Shown: piece after piece, positions 42,701 to 50,852 of the stretch | Layout of the letters: the number at the start of each line of letters is the position of its first letter | Numbering within the stretch: the first letter of the stretch is position 1 | From: Anaerolineae bacterium | Lineage (GTDB): Bacteria > Chloroflexota > Anaerolineae > Aggregatilineales > J027 | Direction: 5' to 3' | DNA length: 54,679 nucleotides | NCBI GenBank assembly: GCA_019913005.1 | Contig: JAIOHL010000257.1 | Coordinates: 1 to 54,679, forward strand | Made by a program: the position numbers and the translations under genes | The notes under the pieces: generated by a model | Database searches by the model: none | Told to the model about the DNA's origin: nothing | What the model saw: the letters and a program-made list of their open reading frames with translations, nothing else

Positions 42701-43613
42701 GTGCCACCCCCGGCCCAATGCGAAAGGTGTTGCCAGAGATGGAGGTGTTATATGGCCCGGCATAGGTCGCCCCAGCGGTGGTGACTCCGAATCCGGCGGC
42801 TGTTCCAGCGACGTGTGTCCCATGCCCACTACCACCGACACATTCCATCGGGTCGGGGTCGGGCACGAGGTTGGGGAAAACATCGCCAGCGAAATCCGTC
42901 CCACCGACGACTTTAGCGCTTGGAAAACCCCCGTCGGCTAAGGTAGTCGTATCCGTGCCAGCATAATTCGCAATTCCGCCGAAATTGGGATGGCGATAAT
43001 CAATACCTGTGTCAATAATGCCAATGCGAATGCCCTGCCCCGTCTGTCCGCCTGTGTTTTGCCAAAATTGGGCGCTACCGATGTACTGCACAGTGGTTAC
43101 ATTGTCGGTTGGGGAAACAACGTCGGGAAAAACGGCCCGCACGTTTGGCAGGGCGCGGATGGCCTCGATTTGACTAACATCGGCTTCAATGACCATGCCG
43201 TTAAAGACCAGTTGGGTTGTACCGAGGATTGTCACTCCCATCGCCTGCAAGGTATTAGACAAATCGGCCTGCATCTGAAGATTGGCGATTTGCTGGTTTA
43301 GGCGTGTGATGAGGTCGGCTGCAACATAAGTCCTATCCGTGTCTAATCCAGCCAGTAGCGCCGGATTGCCCTCCAATTCCACCATTAAATTGACCCGTCC
43401 AGCGGGATGCTCGCTCAAAAATGCCGCTAATTCCTCATCGGCCTCTTGCGGATTGATGATCGAAGCGACAGGATTGGCAATTACCCGCTGTGATGTTGCA
43501 GATTGTGAATAGGGGGTGTTGGCAAATCCGGTTTCCCTAAAATTTAGGGAAAGTAAGGTCATCAAAAAACCGACCAACACAAACCTTGACCAGCGTCGGA
43601 GGGAATAATTCAT
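39723..43613 (-). CDS. Large secreted subtilase (S8) with PA and DUF11 domains and an LPATG sorting tail
   Basis: This 1296-residue protein has a signal peptide (1-31), an inhibitor-like propeptide (about 65-165), and the S8 catalytic domain with Asp201 (IIDTGID), His264 (GSGHGTHVAG), Asn376 (AAAGNSGD) and Ser588 (SGSSMSTPH). A PA domain is inserted at about 415-530. A long beta region follows, then DUF11 (about 1130-1240) and a C-terminal GLPATG (LPATG 1255-1259), hydrophobic helix (PLGIIAVGVVVLML) and basic tail RRVVRRLS. That tail is the classic sortase signal, so the protease should be covalently fixed to the cell wall. No sortase is encoded in this window. Confidence 0.92.
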   Translation of the reverse strand: MNYSLRRWSRFVLVGFLMTLLSLNFRETGFANTPYSQSATSQRVIANPVASIINPQEADEELAAFLSEHPAGRVNLMVELEGNPALLAGLDTDRTYVAADLITRLNQQIANLQMQADLSNTLQAMGVTILGTTQLVFNGMVIEADVSQIEAIRALPNVRAVFPDVVSPTDNVTTVQYIGSAQFWQNTGGQTGQGIRIGIIDTGIDYRHPNFGGIANYAGTDTTTLADGGFPSAKVVGGTDFAGDVFPNLVPDPDPMECVGGSGHGTHVAGTAAGFGVTTAGATYAGPYNTSISGNTFRIGPGVAPNASLYALKVGWCDAFVSNIATTQALEWAVTNGLHVVNLSLGASYGAAADMTSMAADAASVGGVVVVAAAGNSGDTFYIHDSPGVSSRAISVGGSREVEGVDMVTPTTTASFGALPATFGPHLNNTGPITATLIYVATPAFGCGVITPVATPWIALIDRGGTCNFVQKVQNAQTAGAVGVIVANSMTGVLGRMTGTTTTVTIPSVMVSNADGQTLAAQSGVATVTLRGTSGGETIFANTSRGPAIGINGAILLKPDLVAPGVGVVSSRAYGTGANQSLTLSGSSMSTPHVTGVIALLRQRYPGLSVAQLKALVMNTATNDIFTGFGGTGNRYPPSRVGAGRVDLLNVVAAFNNEVIAFNALNPEQVSVSFGVVEVVGATAVSRTITLQNLSNNDRSYAVSFDTLADLNGATITVSPASVTVPAGGTASVTVTLSANAAAMTQTNTPHPTLATTQVGQTRSFVAEESGYVELVPIQVPGPSLRVPVYSAPRPVSGMLVANNPLVIGNLNTGTMPLQLTGAGVNTGATYPTDVISLVAPFELVQESGDEPDAQAYENHADIQYIGITSDYQTVGSVNGSTLYFAISTWAEWSTLGGGSYLNGVFPNNTPAGNPFRFQGTPGDVSFEVQFDTNNDNVSDYALITWDLGDFQRTVNGTTDPNSDVFIAVLVNLNTGAINGINEGAVNVLPASNRATYPFNTNVLILPVDAVDLGLSDANAVVRYRVAGYSVPTGRVNEPAGYIDFAPATGFAPYNVADPVYSFTDANAIASGPFANSLTYEDLPGQIVPVDFDVTGLTDPLPCILLIHHHNARGFRPERVCVSRTGTTPQTNDLVISKVGALEAGGLGLPGESLTWVITLTNVTTQTFNNLTVTDTISPDLRVVNATTASGTAAVSGQTVTFTIPSLAPGQTIQMQIVTTVATSPASGVFVNDAIVTANGITRTAHAEVLAATGLPATGYPPAKTEQPRDWGLPLGIIAVGVVVLMLSRRVVRRLS

Positions 43614-43688
43614 GGGTGTATCCTAAAGAAAATAGTCTATAAACTGCGATTAATGATAGCCCCTATCAAGTGAGCCAGCAAATACTTA

Positions 43689-44327
43689 TCAATCCCGATC
43701 ATCAAGGCGTTCATTGGCCCTATCACGCAATTCTCGCAGCGTATTGATTTCAAATTTCTCAACATCTTCCATCAAGTAGGGGTCATCTTCGATAAACACC
43801 GCTTCAATGCCCACTAGCCTATTGCTTTCGTCAACATATGGGAACACCTCATAGATGCCACTGCCCCAACCCGCCTTTGTATAGACCATTGGTAGCCCGG
43901 CCACCCGTACTACGCCGTAATCGCCCCAGAGATGACTGATGTAATGGGCCTGCTTCTCATCTTGGCAGGTAAAGGTCGTCTCAAAGGCCTCGCTAAAGGC
44001 TGGATAATCGCACACCCCGACCCCGGCGACATCTACTGGGAATTCACCGATGGGGTCAGACTGGCGGGTGACATTTTGATTTTTCAGTAGTGCTCGAAGT
44101 CGGGCAATGCGGCGCTCCACCCCATAATCACGCACGATGGCCTGTATGTGATAAACTCCGTTTGGCACATTGACCTGTACCTGATCGTGGGGAAAAACCA
44201 TCGTATCGCCTATCGCCAGTGTCCCGGTGGTGACCTCAATCTCTGCCACTTCCAGCCAATCGGTTTGTGTGCCGCGCCGATTGATGATCCCGCTCAAGGG
44301 CTGCTGCCAATATTCAGCCAGATTCAT
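43689..44327 (-). CDS. DUF4241-like protein
   Basis: This 212-residue soluble protein has VPNGVYHIQAIVRDYGVERR (DUF4241-like strand pair) and KAGWGSGIYEVFPYVDESNR, which matches the family's SGWGDGxY region. The family function is unknown, and the match is partial, so the name is tentative. Its start overlaps the kinase stop by four bases, so the two are coupled; their functional link is not obvious. Confidence 0.6.
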   Translation of the reverse strand: MNLAEYWQQPLSGIINRRGTQTDWLEVAEIEVTTGTLAIGDTMVFPHDQVQVNVPNGVYHIQAIVRDYGVERRIARLRALLKNQNVTRQSDPIGEFPVDVAGVGVCDYPAFSEAFETTFTCQDEKQAHYISHLWGDYGVVRVAGLPMVYTKAGWGSGIYEVFPYVDESNRLVGIEAVFIEDDPYLMEDVEKFEINTLRELRDRANERLDDRD

Positions 44328-45781
44328 GCGGATGTTCCTTTCAGATAGTGATACAGGGCCACCTGTCGTTCACGGGCAGCGTGCAGACGTGGGACGGCTT
44401 CGGGTTGGGGCAGCAGGGTATGGGTGATGGTCGGCGGAAAGTCCTCTAGCGTACCGATGCCTAGTGCGGCACGTGCCAAAATCGCCATGCCGCGTGCTGT
44501 GACTTCTTTTTCGGCGGTTAGATGTAGAGACCGATTCAGCGCGTTGCAAATCATCTGTGTCCATGTCGGGGATGCCACCAGCGCCCCACCCCCACCGATG
44601 ACCTCTGCATCAGGGTCAAGCAAAGGTTTCAGTTGGTCGGCAATCAAGCTGAGGCGAATCGCAACCCCTTCCAACGCAGCCTGCACGATGTCGAGAGGGG
44701 TAGTCGAAAGATGCAGCCCGATGACCCCACCCGTCGCATTGGCCCACCAACCCGGACTACGTTCCCCGTTGAGCAGAGGCAGAAAGGTGAGGCCATGTGC
44801 ATCGGCTTCGCGGCCCCTCAAATCGGTTTCGAGCATGGCGGGGTCGAGCTTTAGGGTGTCGCGTGCCCACTGGAAAATATTGCCACCCTCACTGGTAGCG
44901 CCACCGATGAGGTGATGGGGTGAATTGACTCGATAGCTCCAAAGGCCCGACGGCACAGGGGGGATTTGCTCTATCTGGTTAATGACTATACGCAAGGCTG
45001 CGGTTGTGCCAATAGTGAGGGCTAACCGATTTTGCCCAATCGCCCCGACGCCAATGTTGGCCGCCGCGCCATCCCCAACGGTTAGGGTAAAAGGGATATT
45101 CCGTAGGGAGGGCCAGCGTGCCGCATAATAGGGCGTTAAGCCGACCCGCAGACGATCATAATCAGCCAATTCCGGCAGGTGGGCGCGATTCAATTCCAAG
45201 ATTTCCAGCCACGCATCATCCCATGTCAGTTTGGCCCGATTGAGTACCCCATTCCACGCCGCCGCCGAATAACTGCTGATGGCCTGACCAAACCAATGCC
45301 GCATCAGATACGCGCCGAAATCCAGCCAAGTCGCCGCCTGTTGATAGACGGTGGGCTGGGTGCGCTCAATCCATGCGATGCGACCCGGCCAATAGGCGGT
45401 GTGATGCACCACCCCGGTGCGATGGTGGGTTTCGGCGGGGTCAATCAAGCGGCGCAAATAGTCCACATCGTCGGCACTGCGTGTATCGGCATAGGTGTAA
45501 ATCGGCGTGAGCGCCCGGCCCTGAGCGTCCATGCCTAACAGGTTGCCGCCAAAACTAGTGAGACCGACCACCTCAATATTTTCAGCGGCGGGGTGACGTA
45601 AAATCTCATCTATGCAGCGCTCGGTCATCTGGCGCAGGAACTCAGCATCTATTTCCGATGCACCATGCGGGGTGGTCGAAAATTGATACGCGGCGCTTGT
45701 TTCAGCTAAGACAGTTAGCTGGTCATCAAATAGCAAGGCCCGTGCCGATGAACTGCCAATATCCAAAACCAATGTGTTCAT
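44324..45781 (-). CDS. FGGY-family carbohydrate kinase (gluconokinase/xylulokinase type)
   Basis: This 485-residue kinase has the N-terminal phosphate-binding segment LVLDIGSSSARALLFD and the second FGGY motif with GEVIGGGGALVASPTW-like residues (DPDAEVIGGGGALVASP) followed by EVTARGMAILARAALG, both diagnostic. A gluconate or pentulose substrate is likely, but the sequence alone does not decide. The start at 45781 gives the standard N-terminus; a nine-residue longer form is possible. It forms an overlapping pair with the DUF4241-like gene. Confidence 0.88.
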   Translation of the reverse strand: MNTLVLDIGSSSARALLFDDQLTVLAETSAAYQFSTTPHGASEIDAEFLRQMTERCIDEILRHPAAENIEVVGLTSFGGNLLGMDAQGRALTPIYTYADTRSADDVDYLRRLIDPAETHHRTGVVHHTAYWPGRIAWIERTQPTVYQQAATWLDFGAYLMRHWFGQAISSYSAAAWNGVLNRAKLTWDDAWLEILELNRAHLPELADYDRLRVGLTPYYAARWPSLRNIPFTLTVGDGAAANIGVGAIGQNRLALTIGTTAALRIVINQIEQIPPVPSGLWSYRVNSPHHLIGGATSEGGNIFQWARDTLKLDPAMLETDLRGREADAHGLTFLPLLNGERSPGWWANATGGVIGLHLSTTPLDIVQAALEGVAIRLSLIADQLKPLLDPDAEVIGGGGALVASPTWTQMICNALNRSLHLTAEKEVTARGMAILARAALGIGTLEDFPPTITHTLLPQPEAVPRLHAARERQVALYHYLKGTSA

Positions 45782-45864
45782 AGGTTGAATAGTCCCATTT
45801 TCGAACATGGCAAAAGCCGCGAGTCAGTCAGATCGCCATCTTTATTGTCCCCCAAAATTCCTGC

Positions 45865-45909
45865 TTGACAACCGAAGCCATCCCTTATAATATTAGTTTT
45901 GAAAACTAA
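45865..45909 (+). promoter_or_regulatory. Strong promoter with palindromic operator
   Basis: TTGACA (45865-45870), a 17-base spacer and TAATAT (45888-45893) form a near-consensus promoter. A perfect dyad, TTAGTTTT (45893-45900), G, AAAACTAA (45902-45909), starts at the end of the -10 and covers the start-site region, as expected for a repressor site. Confidence 0.8.
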
Positions 45910-45935
45910 CACTAGTAGTCATCAGGAGTAATTCC

Positions 45936-46331
45936 ATGTCCAACCAAACTGCCTCCATCGTCAACACCGCTCCTTCACTCTCGCAACCTCGTCTACTGCT
46001 GCATTTGGAAGGTCTCGCCATTTTCATCGGGGCAGTCGCATTGTATTGGACAGAGGGATTTAGCGGGTGGTTATTTGCGCTGCTATTGTTTGCGCCCGAC
46101 CTCTCGATGGTGGGGTATCTGAAAAATCCACAGATCGGCGCGACGGCCTACAATGCCATCCACACCTTCGTGACGGCGGGCATTTTGCTTGGCTTGGGGT
46201 GGAGCTTGGAATATGACCTGCTACTACAATTGGGGTTAATTTTGGCGGCACACATCGGCATAGACCGGACACTCGGCTACGGTCTCAAATATGCCACCGC
46301 CTTTAAAGAGACGCATTTGCAACGGGTGTAA
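45936..46331 (+). CDS. DUF4260 membrane protein
   Basis: This 131-residue protein has the full DUF4260 pattern: LLLHLEGLAIFIGAVALYW, FALLLFAPDLSMVGYL, IGATAYNAIHTFV and AHIGIDRTLGYGLKY with the terminal ETHL. Four helices are predicted. Function is unknown. It is driven by the strong promoter with the TTAGTTTT palindrome, so tight repression and strong induction are likely; no regulator gene is adjacent. Confidence 0.93.
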   Translation: MSNQTASIVNTAPSLSQPRLLLHLEGLAIFIGAVALYWTEGFSGWLFALLLFAPDLSMVGYLKNPQIGATAYNAIHTFVTAGILLGLGWSLEYDLLLQLGLILAAHIGIDRTLGYGLKYATAFKETHLQRV

Positions 46332-46336
46332 AAGCA

Positions 46337-46370
46337 ACCCCCTCACCCACGTAGATTTGAATGAGGGGGT
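46337..46370. terminator. Hairpin between convergent genes
   Basis: ACCCCCTCA (46337-46345) pairs with TGAGGGGGT (46362-46370). A T-rich tail occurs on the minus side (GCTTTTAC), and none on the plus side, so it probably ends the minus-strand gene. Confidence 0.55.
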
Positions 46371-46377
46371 GTAGAAA

Positions 46378-49008
46378 TTATTCGCGTTCCTCCGTGCCGA
46401 AGAAATGAATGAGTAGATCATCCAGCAGGTTGCGCCAGTTGTTCCACGACCGCCCCTCGTTGGCTTGTGCGGTCGTAAATTGATAGCCATGTTGCTCCAT
46501 CACAGTTCGGAGCGGGGATAAATCAATATCCCATTCCGGTATGCCCGAACTCAACCAGATATTGAGCGGACGGATAGGCTCTTGGCTATACAAATCCAGA
46601 AGGGTCTCGTCGAAAGACGGTGACTGCGCTCCAACCAAACCAAATTGAACGGAGTCGGGTAGATTTTGGACCGCTGTAAAAAGTGCAGCCTGTCCACCTA
46701 ATCCTCCCCCCAAAATCAAGCGCCTTTCAGGACGGGCATCTGTAGAGTAGTGCTGATCTATGTATGGGACTAATTCAAAGGATAGGAAGTCCGCAAACGC
46801 CTCATTATTTGAATACTCCTCAATAGCTCGGTTATCCGTTTGATCGTAGGGGTTGACGGTACCTACACTAACCAATATTACTGGTTCAATTTCGCCAGCC
46901 GCAACTAGATTATCTAAGGTGGTCTCAAAATCCAAAGCACTATAACCTTGTCCCGCTAATACTACCACTATGGGCAATTTATTCAGTTCTGCATAGTTTG
47001 CCGGAGTACTGACGGAACATGGAACAGAATAGCCCAAGTTCACAGAATCGATCCTGAGCACGTCTCGTTGCCCTGTTTCGGTAACTCCTCGGTACCATGT
47101 CCAGTCCGATAAATCAAAGTCGGGCATTCTCAGTTCAGAGGCAGGTAAATCTTCACGGTACATAATATTGCGTTCTCGGTTAGCAGGGTCAAAAATCCAC
47201 GAATCTGTATGGTTCAGATAAATTCTATAACCAAAACGAAAATCGGTTGGGAAGTGGGCAACCGCAATCCACAAATCCGTACCTAGCAGAAGTTGGCCTT
47301 GAATTGCAGCATCCTCCGACCAACCATTAAATTCAGTACGCCATTCTACGTATGATCCCTCTCCCCGGTACAAAAATACCACTGTGTCACCCTGTATATA
47401 AGGAATTTGATCGGCAGCCTGCCATTCTGCCCATAGATTGTCCAATTGAGCCTGACGTTCATAGAAGTCAGCAATTGTCATGAGTGTGTTTAGCTGATCG
47501 GCTAAGGTAGTGGGTATATCTGCGGGAGCAACTTCAATTGGGATAGGTGGAAGGCCACTTGTGGTGTCATCTCTAGGGGTATATTCCCATGGAACTATGG
47601 GCATATCCACATAATGGATAATCCCATTGGAGGCAATCACATCGCCTTTGGTGACTTTCGCCCGATTATTGACAACTAGTTCATGCGGGTCAGCATCATT
47701 CCAACGGGCGTTGATGGTATTGACGAATTCGTGCCCCTCTGCCCCCCACAAACTACGAACAACCTCATGCTTGGCTAACTGCTCCTGCGGCCACAATCCG
47801 TTCAAAAGGTGAGCCAACACAAAATTTACAGCCGCTTCATGGGCCTCTGGAAGAAATGAATCCAAGTCTCCGATTATAGCACCCATAGAGGCATCACTAG
47901 GAACAAACAGGGTAAATGTTCCCATGTTCTCACAAATGGTATACTGAATCCACGCCCCTGCTTTGCCTTCAAGACTGTCCACCACCCGCTTGAAGTAACT
48001 CGCATCAGGGTTCTCCGCCAGCAAATCACATCCTGTTGGAAGCGTTTCGATACTGTCTATGCCCTGATAGGCCGTTAGGAATGATCTGGCCGTCACCAGC
48101 GGGGCATCCAAAATATGCACGTACCCGTTGGCGGCTTCAATGCTTTCCGTGATATGTGCCAGTCCATTGAGCAATAACGCACCGTTGGCATCATAGCCCA
48201 GTTGGAGTTTGCTGCCATAGCTGTAGCCGCCGCGTTCAAAATAGCCGCGTACATTCGGGGGCAGGGCCGCCAATTGGTCACGCGACCACGCATCATTCAC
48301 GACATAGCTGAATAGATAGCCCTCCCAATCCGACGACCCGTCCGCAATGATCGGCGTGATCTCAGCTTGAATCGGCTCAAAAATACGATTCGGGAGGACA
48401 AAAATCGTGATGGGTTCGCTTTGGGTAACGTTGGTTAGCCACCCGCTGGCGGCAATCGCGGCGGCAAATTGACTGAGATCAGGATCGTTTTGCAACACGT
48501 CATAGGCTGTCGGCAAAGTGGGACGCGGCGTCCCGGTCTGGCCGAGCAGAGTCGCCTGCCCAGTATGATAAACGATTGGGTCAGAATCATCGGTTGGGAG
48601 CAGCCCATCAATGCCCTGCCCCAAAACGAATGCGCCAAACAGCACCAAAATTAGGGCGGCCACCAACGCCAATGAGCCACGTAGATAGCGGATTTTCAGC
48701 AAGGACGGATAAGCATGATTTAACATGGATGGGTTCTCCGGTTCTGGTAGGGTCTTGGTAGAAGTAAGGGGAGCAATCGGCACAATCCGGCGGCTGGTGG
48801 ATGGCGCAGGCAGTTTTAGGGGCGGCAGCGTGGCGGCAGAATCTTCGGCGGCGGCTTGCACGGCCTGTGCAATAGCTTGCCATTCTTTCAGATCGGCTTG
48901 GCAGGCAGGGCAAATAGCCAAATGCGCCACGATCACGGTCTGCTCGGCTTCAGTCAACGTGCCATTAATGTAAAACGGCAGCAGGTCACGTGGGTGATTA
49001 TTCAGCAT
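46378..49008 (-). CDS. Anti-sigma factor fused to two fasciclin domains and a degenerate esterase domain
   Basis: This 876-residue protein has an N-terminal zinc-binding anti-sigma domain (NNHPRDLL, then HLAICPAC), a transmembrane helix (LRGSLALVAALILVLFGAFV, about 109-129), fasciclin-like domains at about 165-305 and 315-475, and a C-terminal Fes/IroE-type esterase domain (about 545-876) with a CBM48-like lead-in (GEGSYVEWRTEFNGW). In the esterase part the nucleophile elbow reads GGGLGG, with Gly at the Ser position (769), and the His motif reads EGRSWNNWR, with Arg in place of His. It is thus probably non-catalytic. The start at 49008 is set by AGGAG nine bases upstream; the gene overlaps the sigma gene by eleven bases. 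It is likely a surface sensor that binds a ligand and releases the sigma factor. Confidence 0.85.
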   Translation of the reverse strand: MLNNHPRDLLPFYINGTLTEAEQTVIVAHLAICPACQADLKEWQAIAQAVQAAAEDSAATLPPLKLPAPSTSRRIVPIAPLTSTKTLPEPENPSMLNHAYPSLLKIRYLRGSLALVAALILVLFGAFVLGQGIDGLLPTDDSDPIVYHTGQATLLGQTGTPRPTLPTAYDVLQNDPDLSQFAAAIAASGWLTNVTQSEPITIFVLPNRIFEPIQAEITPIIADGSSDWEGYLFSYVVNDAWSRDQLAALPPNVRGYFERGGYSYGSKLQLGYDANGALLLNGLAHITESIEAANGYVHILDAPLVTARSFLTAYQGIDSIETLPTGCDLLAENPDASYFKRVVDSLEGKAGAWIQYTICENMGTFTLFVPSDASMGAIIGDLDSFLPEAHEAAVNFVLAHLLNGLWPQEQLAKHEVVRSLWGAEGHEFVNTINARWNDADPHELVVNNRAKVTKGDVIASNGIIHYVDMPIVPWEYTPRDDTTSGLPPIPIEVAPADIPTTLADQLNTLMTIADFYERQAQLDNLWAEWQAADQIPYIQGDTVVFLYRGEGSYVEWRTEFNGWSEDAAIQGQLLLGTDLWIAVAHFPTDFRFGYRIYLNHTDSWIFDPANRERNIMYREDLPASELRMPDFDLSDWTWYRGVTETGQRDVLRIDSVNLGYSVPCSVSTPANYAELNKLPIVVVLAGQGYSALDFETTLDNLVAAGEIEPVILVSVGTVNPYDQTDNRAIEEYSNNEAFADFLSFELVPYIDQHYSTDARPERRLILGGGLGGQAALFTAVQNLPDSVQFGLVGAQSPSFDETLLDLYSQEPIRPLNIWLSSGIPEWDIDLSPLRTVMEQHGYQFTTAQANEGRSWNNWRNLLDDLLIHFFGTEERE

Positions 49009-49561
49009 GGGGTACATCTCCTAACAGTTGGCGGAGGCTTTGGCGGGCACGATGCAGGCGGCTTTTCAGGGTGTTCAGCGGCACCCCCAATTGACTGGCG
49101 GCGTCTGGCCCGGACATCCCGCGAAAAAAGACCAATTCGAGGGCCTCCTGTTGTTCGAGGGGCAGTTGGCGAATGGCCTGTTGCAGTGCATCCTGTTCGG
49201 CGGCTTGGTCAAAGACGGCAGCCGGATTCGATTGGTCGGCGGGATCAGGGCGGTCATCATCAAGCGGGGCATGGTCGGGAGGACGACGGCGTTCACGGGC
49301 TTTGTTGGCTTGGCGTTTGGCAATGGCGATTAACCAAGTCCGGACTTGGCTTTCACCCCGAAATCGCCCGGCTGATCGCCATGCCGCCAACATCACATCT
49401 TGCAGCACTTCTTCGGCCAGATGTCGTTCGCCTACTTCATGGATGAGCACATTGAGCAGGGCCATGCCGTGCCGCGCATACAACTCATGCAAAGCCGCCA
49501 CGTCCCCGTGTGCCATCGCCGCGATCAGTCCTTGATCTGGGTCGGTGGATCGGTTTTGCAT
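48998..49561 (-). CDS. ECF RNA polymerase sigma factor
   Basis: This 187-residue protein has sigma region 2 (HELYARHGMALLNVLIHEVG, VLQDVMLAAW, TWLIAIAKRQANKARERR) and region 4 (RQLPLEQQEALELVFFRGMS, GVPLNTLKSRLHRARQSLRQ). The start at 49561 has AGAGGTGG upstream; a longer form adds 14 residues. It overlaps the anti-sigma gene by eleven bases, the usual arrangement of an ECF sigma with its membrane antagonist. Confidence 0.93.
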   Translation of the reverse strand: MQNRSTDPDQGLIAAMAHGDVAALHELYARHGMALLNVLIHEVGERHLAEEVLQDVMLAAWRSAGRFRGESQVRTWLIAIAKRQANKARERRRPPDHAPLDDDRPDPADQSNPAAVFDQAAEQDALQQAIRQLPLEQQEALELVFFRGMSGPDAASQLGVPLNTLKSRLHRARQSLRQLLGDVPHAE

Positions 49562-49771
49562 GAACCACCTCTCTTGGTGTGATTGGTTGGCCGAATGTGC
49601 CATGCCGGATGTCTGTTCCTTTCGCTCATATCTGCATTAGTACCGGATTTGCAGCGAAAGGTTGCATCTTCTCCAAAACTACCTCGTTCGGAGATTTTAG
49701 TATTTTTTACGTACCGATTATAATTAGTAATATCGTTTCAAAAAACAAACAAGTGGGCTTTGGAGGGAACC

Positions 49772-50323
49772 ATGTCCAAATTTCAATCGTTTAGTCCGGA
49801 TTGTGAATCCATCGGTCAGGGCATGATGATGTTTATGAGTGCCATCACGTTGGATGAGTTTGAAGGCATTATGGCAAAACATGGCTTAAAACAGGTAGAA
49901 CTAGAAAAATGGTATCCCCAGCAGAACTGGCTGGATGTGCTCAATGATATTGCCGCCAGCGAAGCCGGGAATGCGTCGCAGATGTTTATTTCCATCGGCA
50001 TGAAGGTCATCGAAACCGCCAAATTCCCTGCTGAAATCAGCAATATGGATATTCATACCCTGCTTTCCATTTGGAATAACGTCTATCAAACCAACCATCG
50101 TGGCACCGACATTGGCGGCATGGAATATAGCAAAGTCAGTGACAAGCATATCCAGATGAAAATCCGTATCCCCTTCCCCGATGATTTGGAATACGGAGTC
50201 TATTGGGGCATCGCACGACGGTTTTTACCCCCCGGCACCAATTTCGCAGTGACGTATGATGAAAACACCCCACGTCGGGAACACGGGGGCACGCATACCG
50301 TTATTCACATCAAGTGGGAGTAA
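49772..50323 (+). CDS. Conserved-looking cytoplasmic protein of unknown function
   Basis: This 183-residue soluble protein has one Cys near the N-terminus and a His-rich C-terminus (REHGGTHTVIHIKWE). There is no signal peptide, membrane helix or recognised fold. GGAGG lies seven bases before the ATG. A good bidirectional terminator closes it. It is divergent from the sigma gene, so it could belong to that regulon; this is only position-based inference. Confidence 0.6.
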   Translation: MSKFQSFSPDCESIGQGMMMFMSAITLDEFEGIMAKHGLKQVELEKWYPQQNWLDVLNDIAASEAGNASQMFISIGMKVIETAKFPAEISNMDIHTLLSIWNNVYQTNHRGTDIGGMEYSKVSDKHIQMKIRIPFPDDLEYGVYWGIARRFLPPGTNFAVTYDENTPRREHGGTHTVIHIKWE

Positions 50324-50375
50324 AGGGCTAGTTCCCCACCCCAGCTACGGTGTTCGATTCGCTGATTCTTAAAGA

Positions 50376-50404
50376 AATCTCCCCTACCAGTCGGGAGATT
50401 TTTT
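50376..50404. terminator. Bidirectional terminator
   Basis: AATCTCCC (50376-50383) pairs with GGGAGATT (50393-50400), followed by T4 on the plus strand. It serves the convergent genes on both sides. Confidence 0.88.
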
Positions 50405-50852
50405 AGTCTTGTATGCAGAGAGGGAGTGATAATAGTGCCGTCGCCCGCTGCCACTCATGAGCGCCATTTGGCATCTTGCCCAATATCTCCAAAATGGCGG
50501 GGAGACTTGTTTCGATCATTTCCGGCGAGAGTGGGCGGTGAATATCCACGATTTTGAACAACAGATGAGGTTGATTAAGAAAGCCGATTAACCAATTGCC
50601 CAATGTATAGGCGGTCATGGGTCTACCCAGATAGCCGTGCTGGTCACGCAGGTGGCTGGCGAGACCGGGGAGGTGCTGTTCATAGACCCGGCGCACATCG
50701 TTGAGCGATTCGACCAATAGGTCGTAATCCAGTGATTTTACCAATTCATAGTAGTCCGGGCTGGCGTAGATTTGGGCGTGAGGCATTTGTAGGAAGGCTT
50801 CGACTCGTTCAACAGGGATGCCAATGTGCTTTGCCAGCAGTTGTGCGACCAT
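50403..50852 (-). CDS. Small helical protein of unknown function
   Basis: This 149-residue protein is predicted mainly helical, with MVAQLLAKHIGIPVERVEAF at the start and GNWLIGFLNQPHLLFKIVDI in the middle. No motif recognised. It ends next to the terminator shared with the convergent gene. Confidence 0.5.
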   Translation of the reverse strand: MVAQLLAKHIGIPVERVEAFLQMPHAQIYASPDYYELVKSLDYDLLVESLNDVRRVYEQHLPGLASHLRDQHGYLGRPMTAYTLGNWLIGFLNQPHLLFKIVDIHRPLSPEMIETSLPAILEILGKMPNGAHEWQRATALLSLPLCIQD

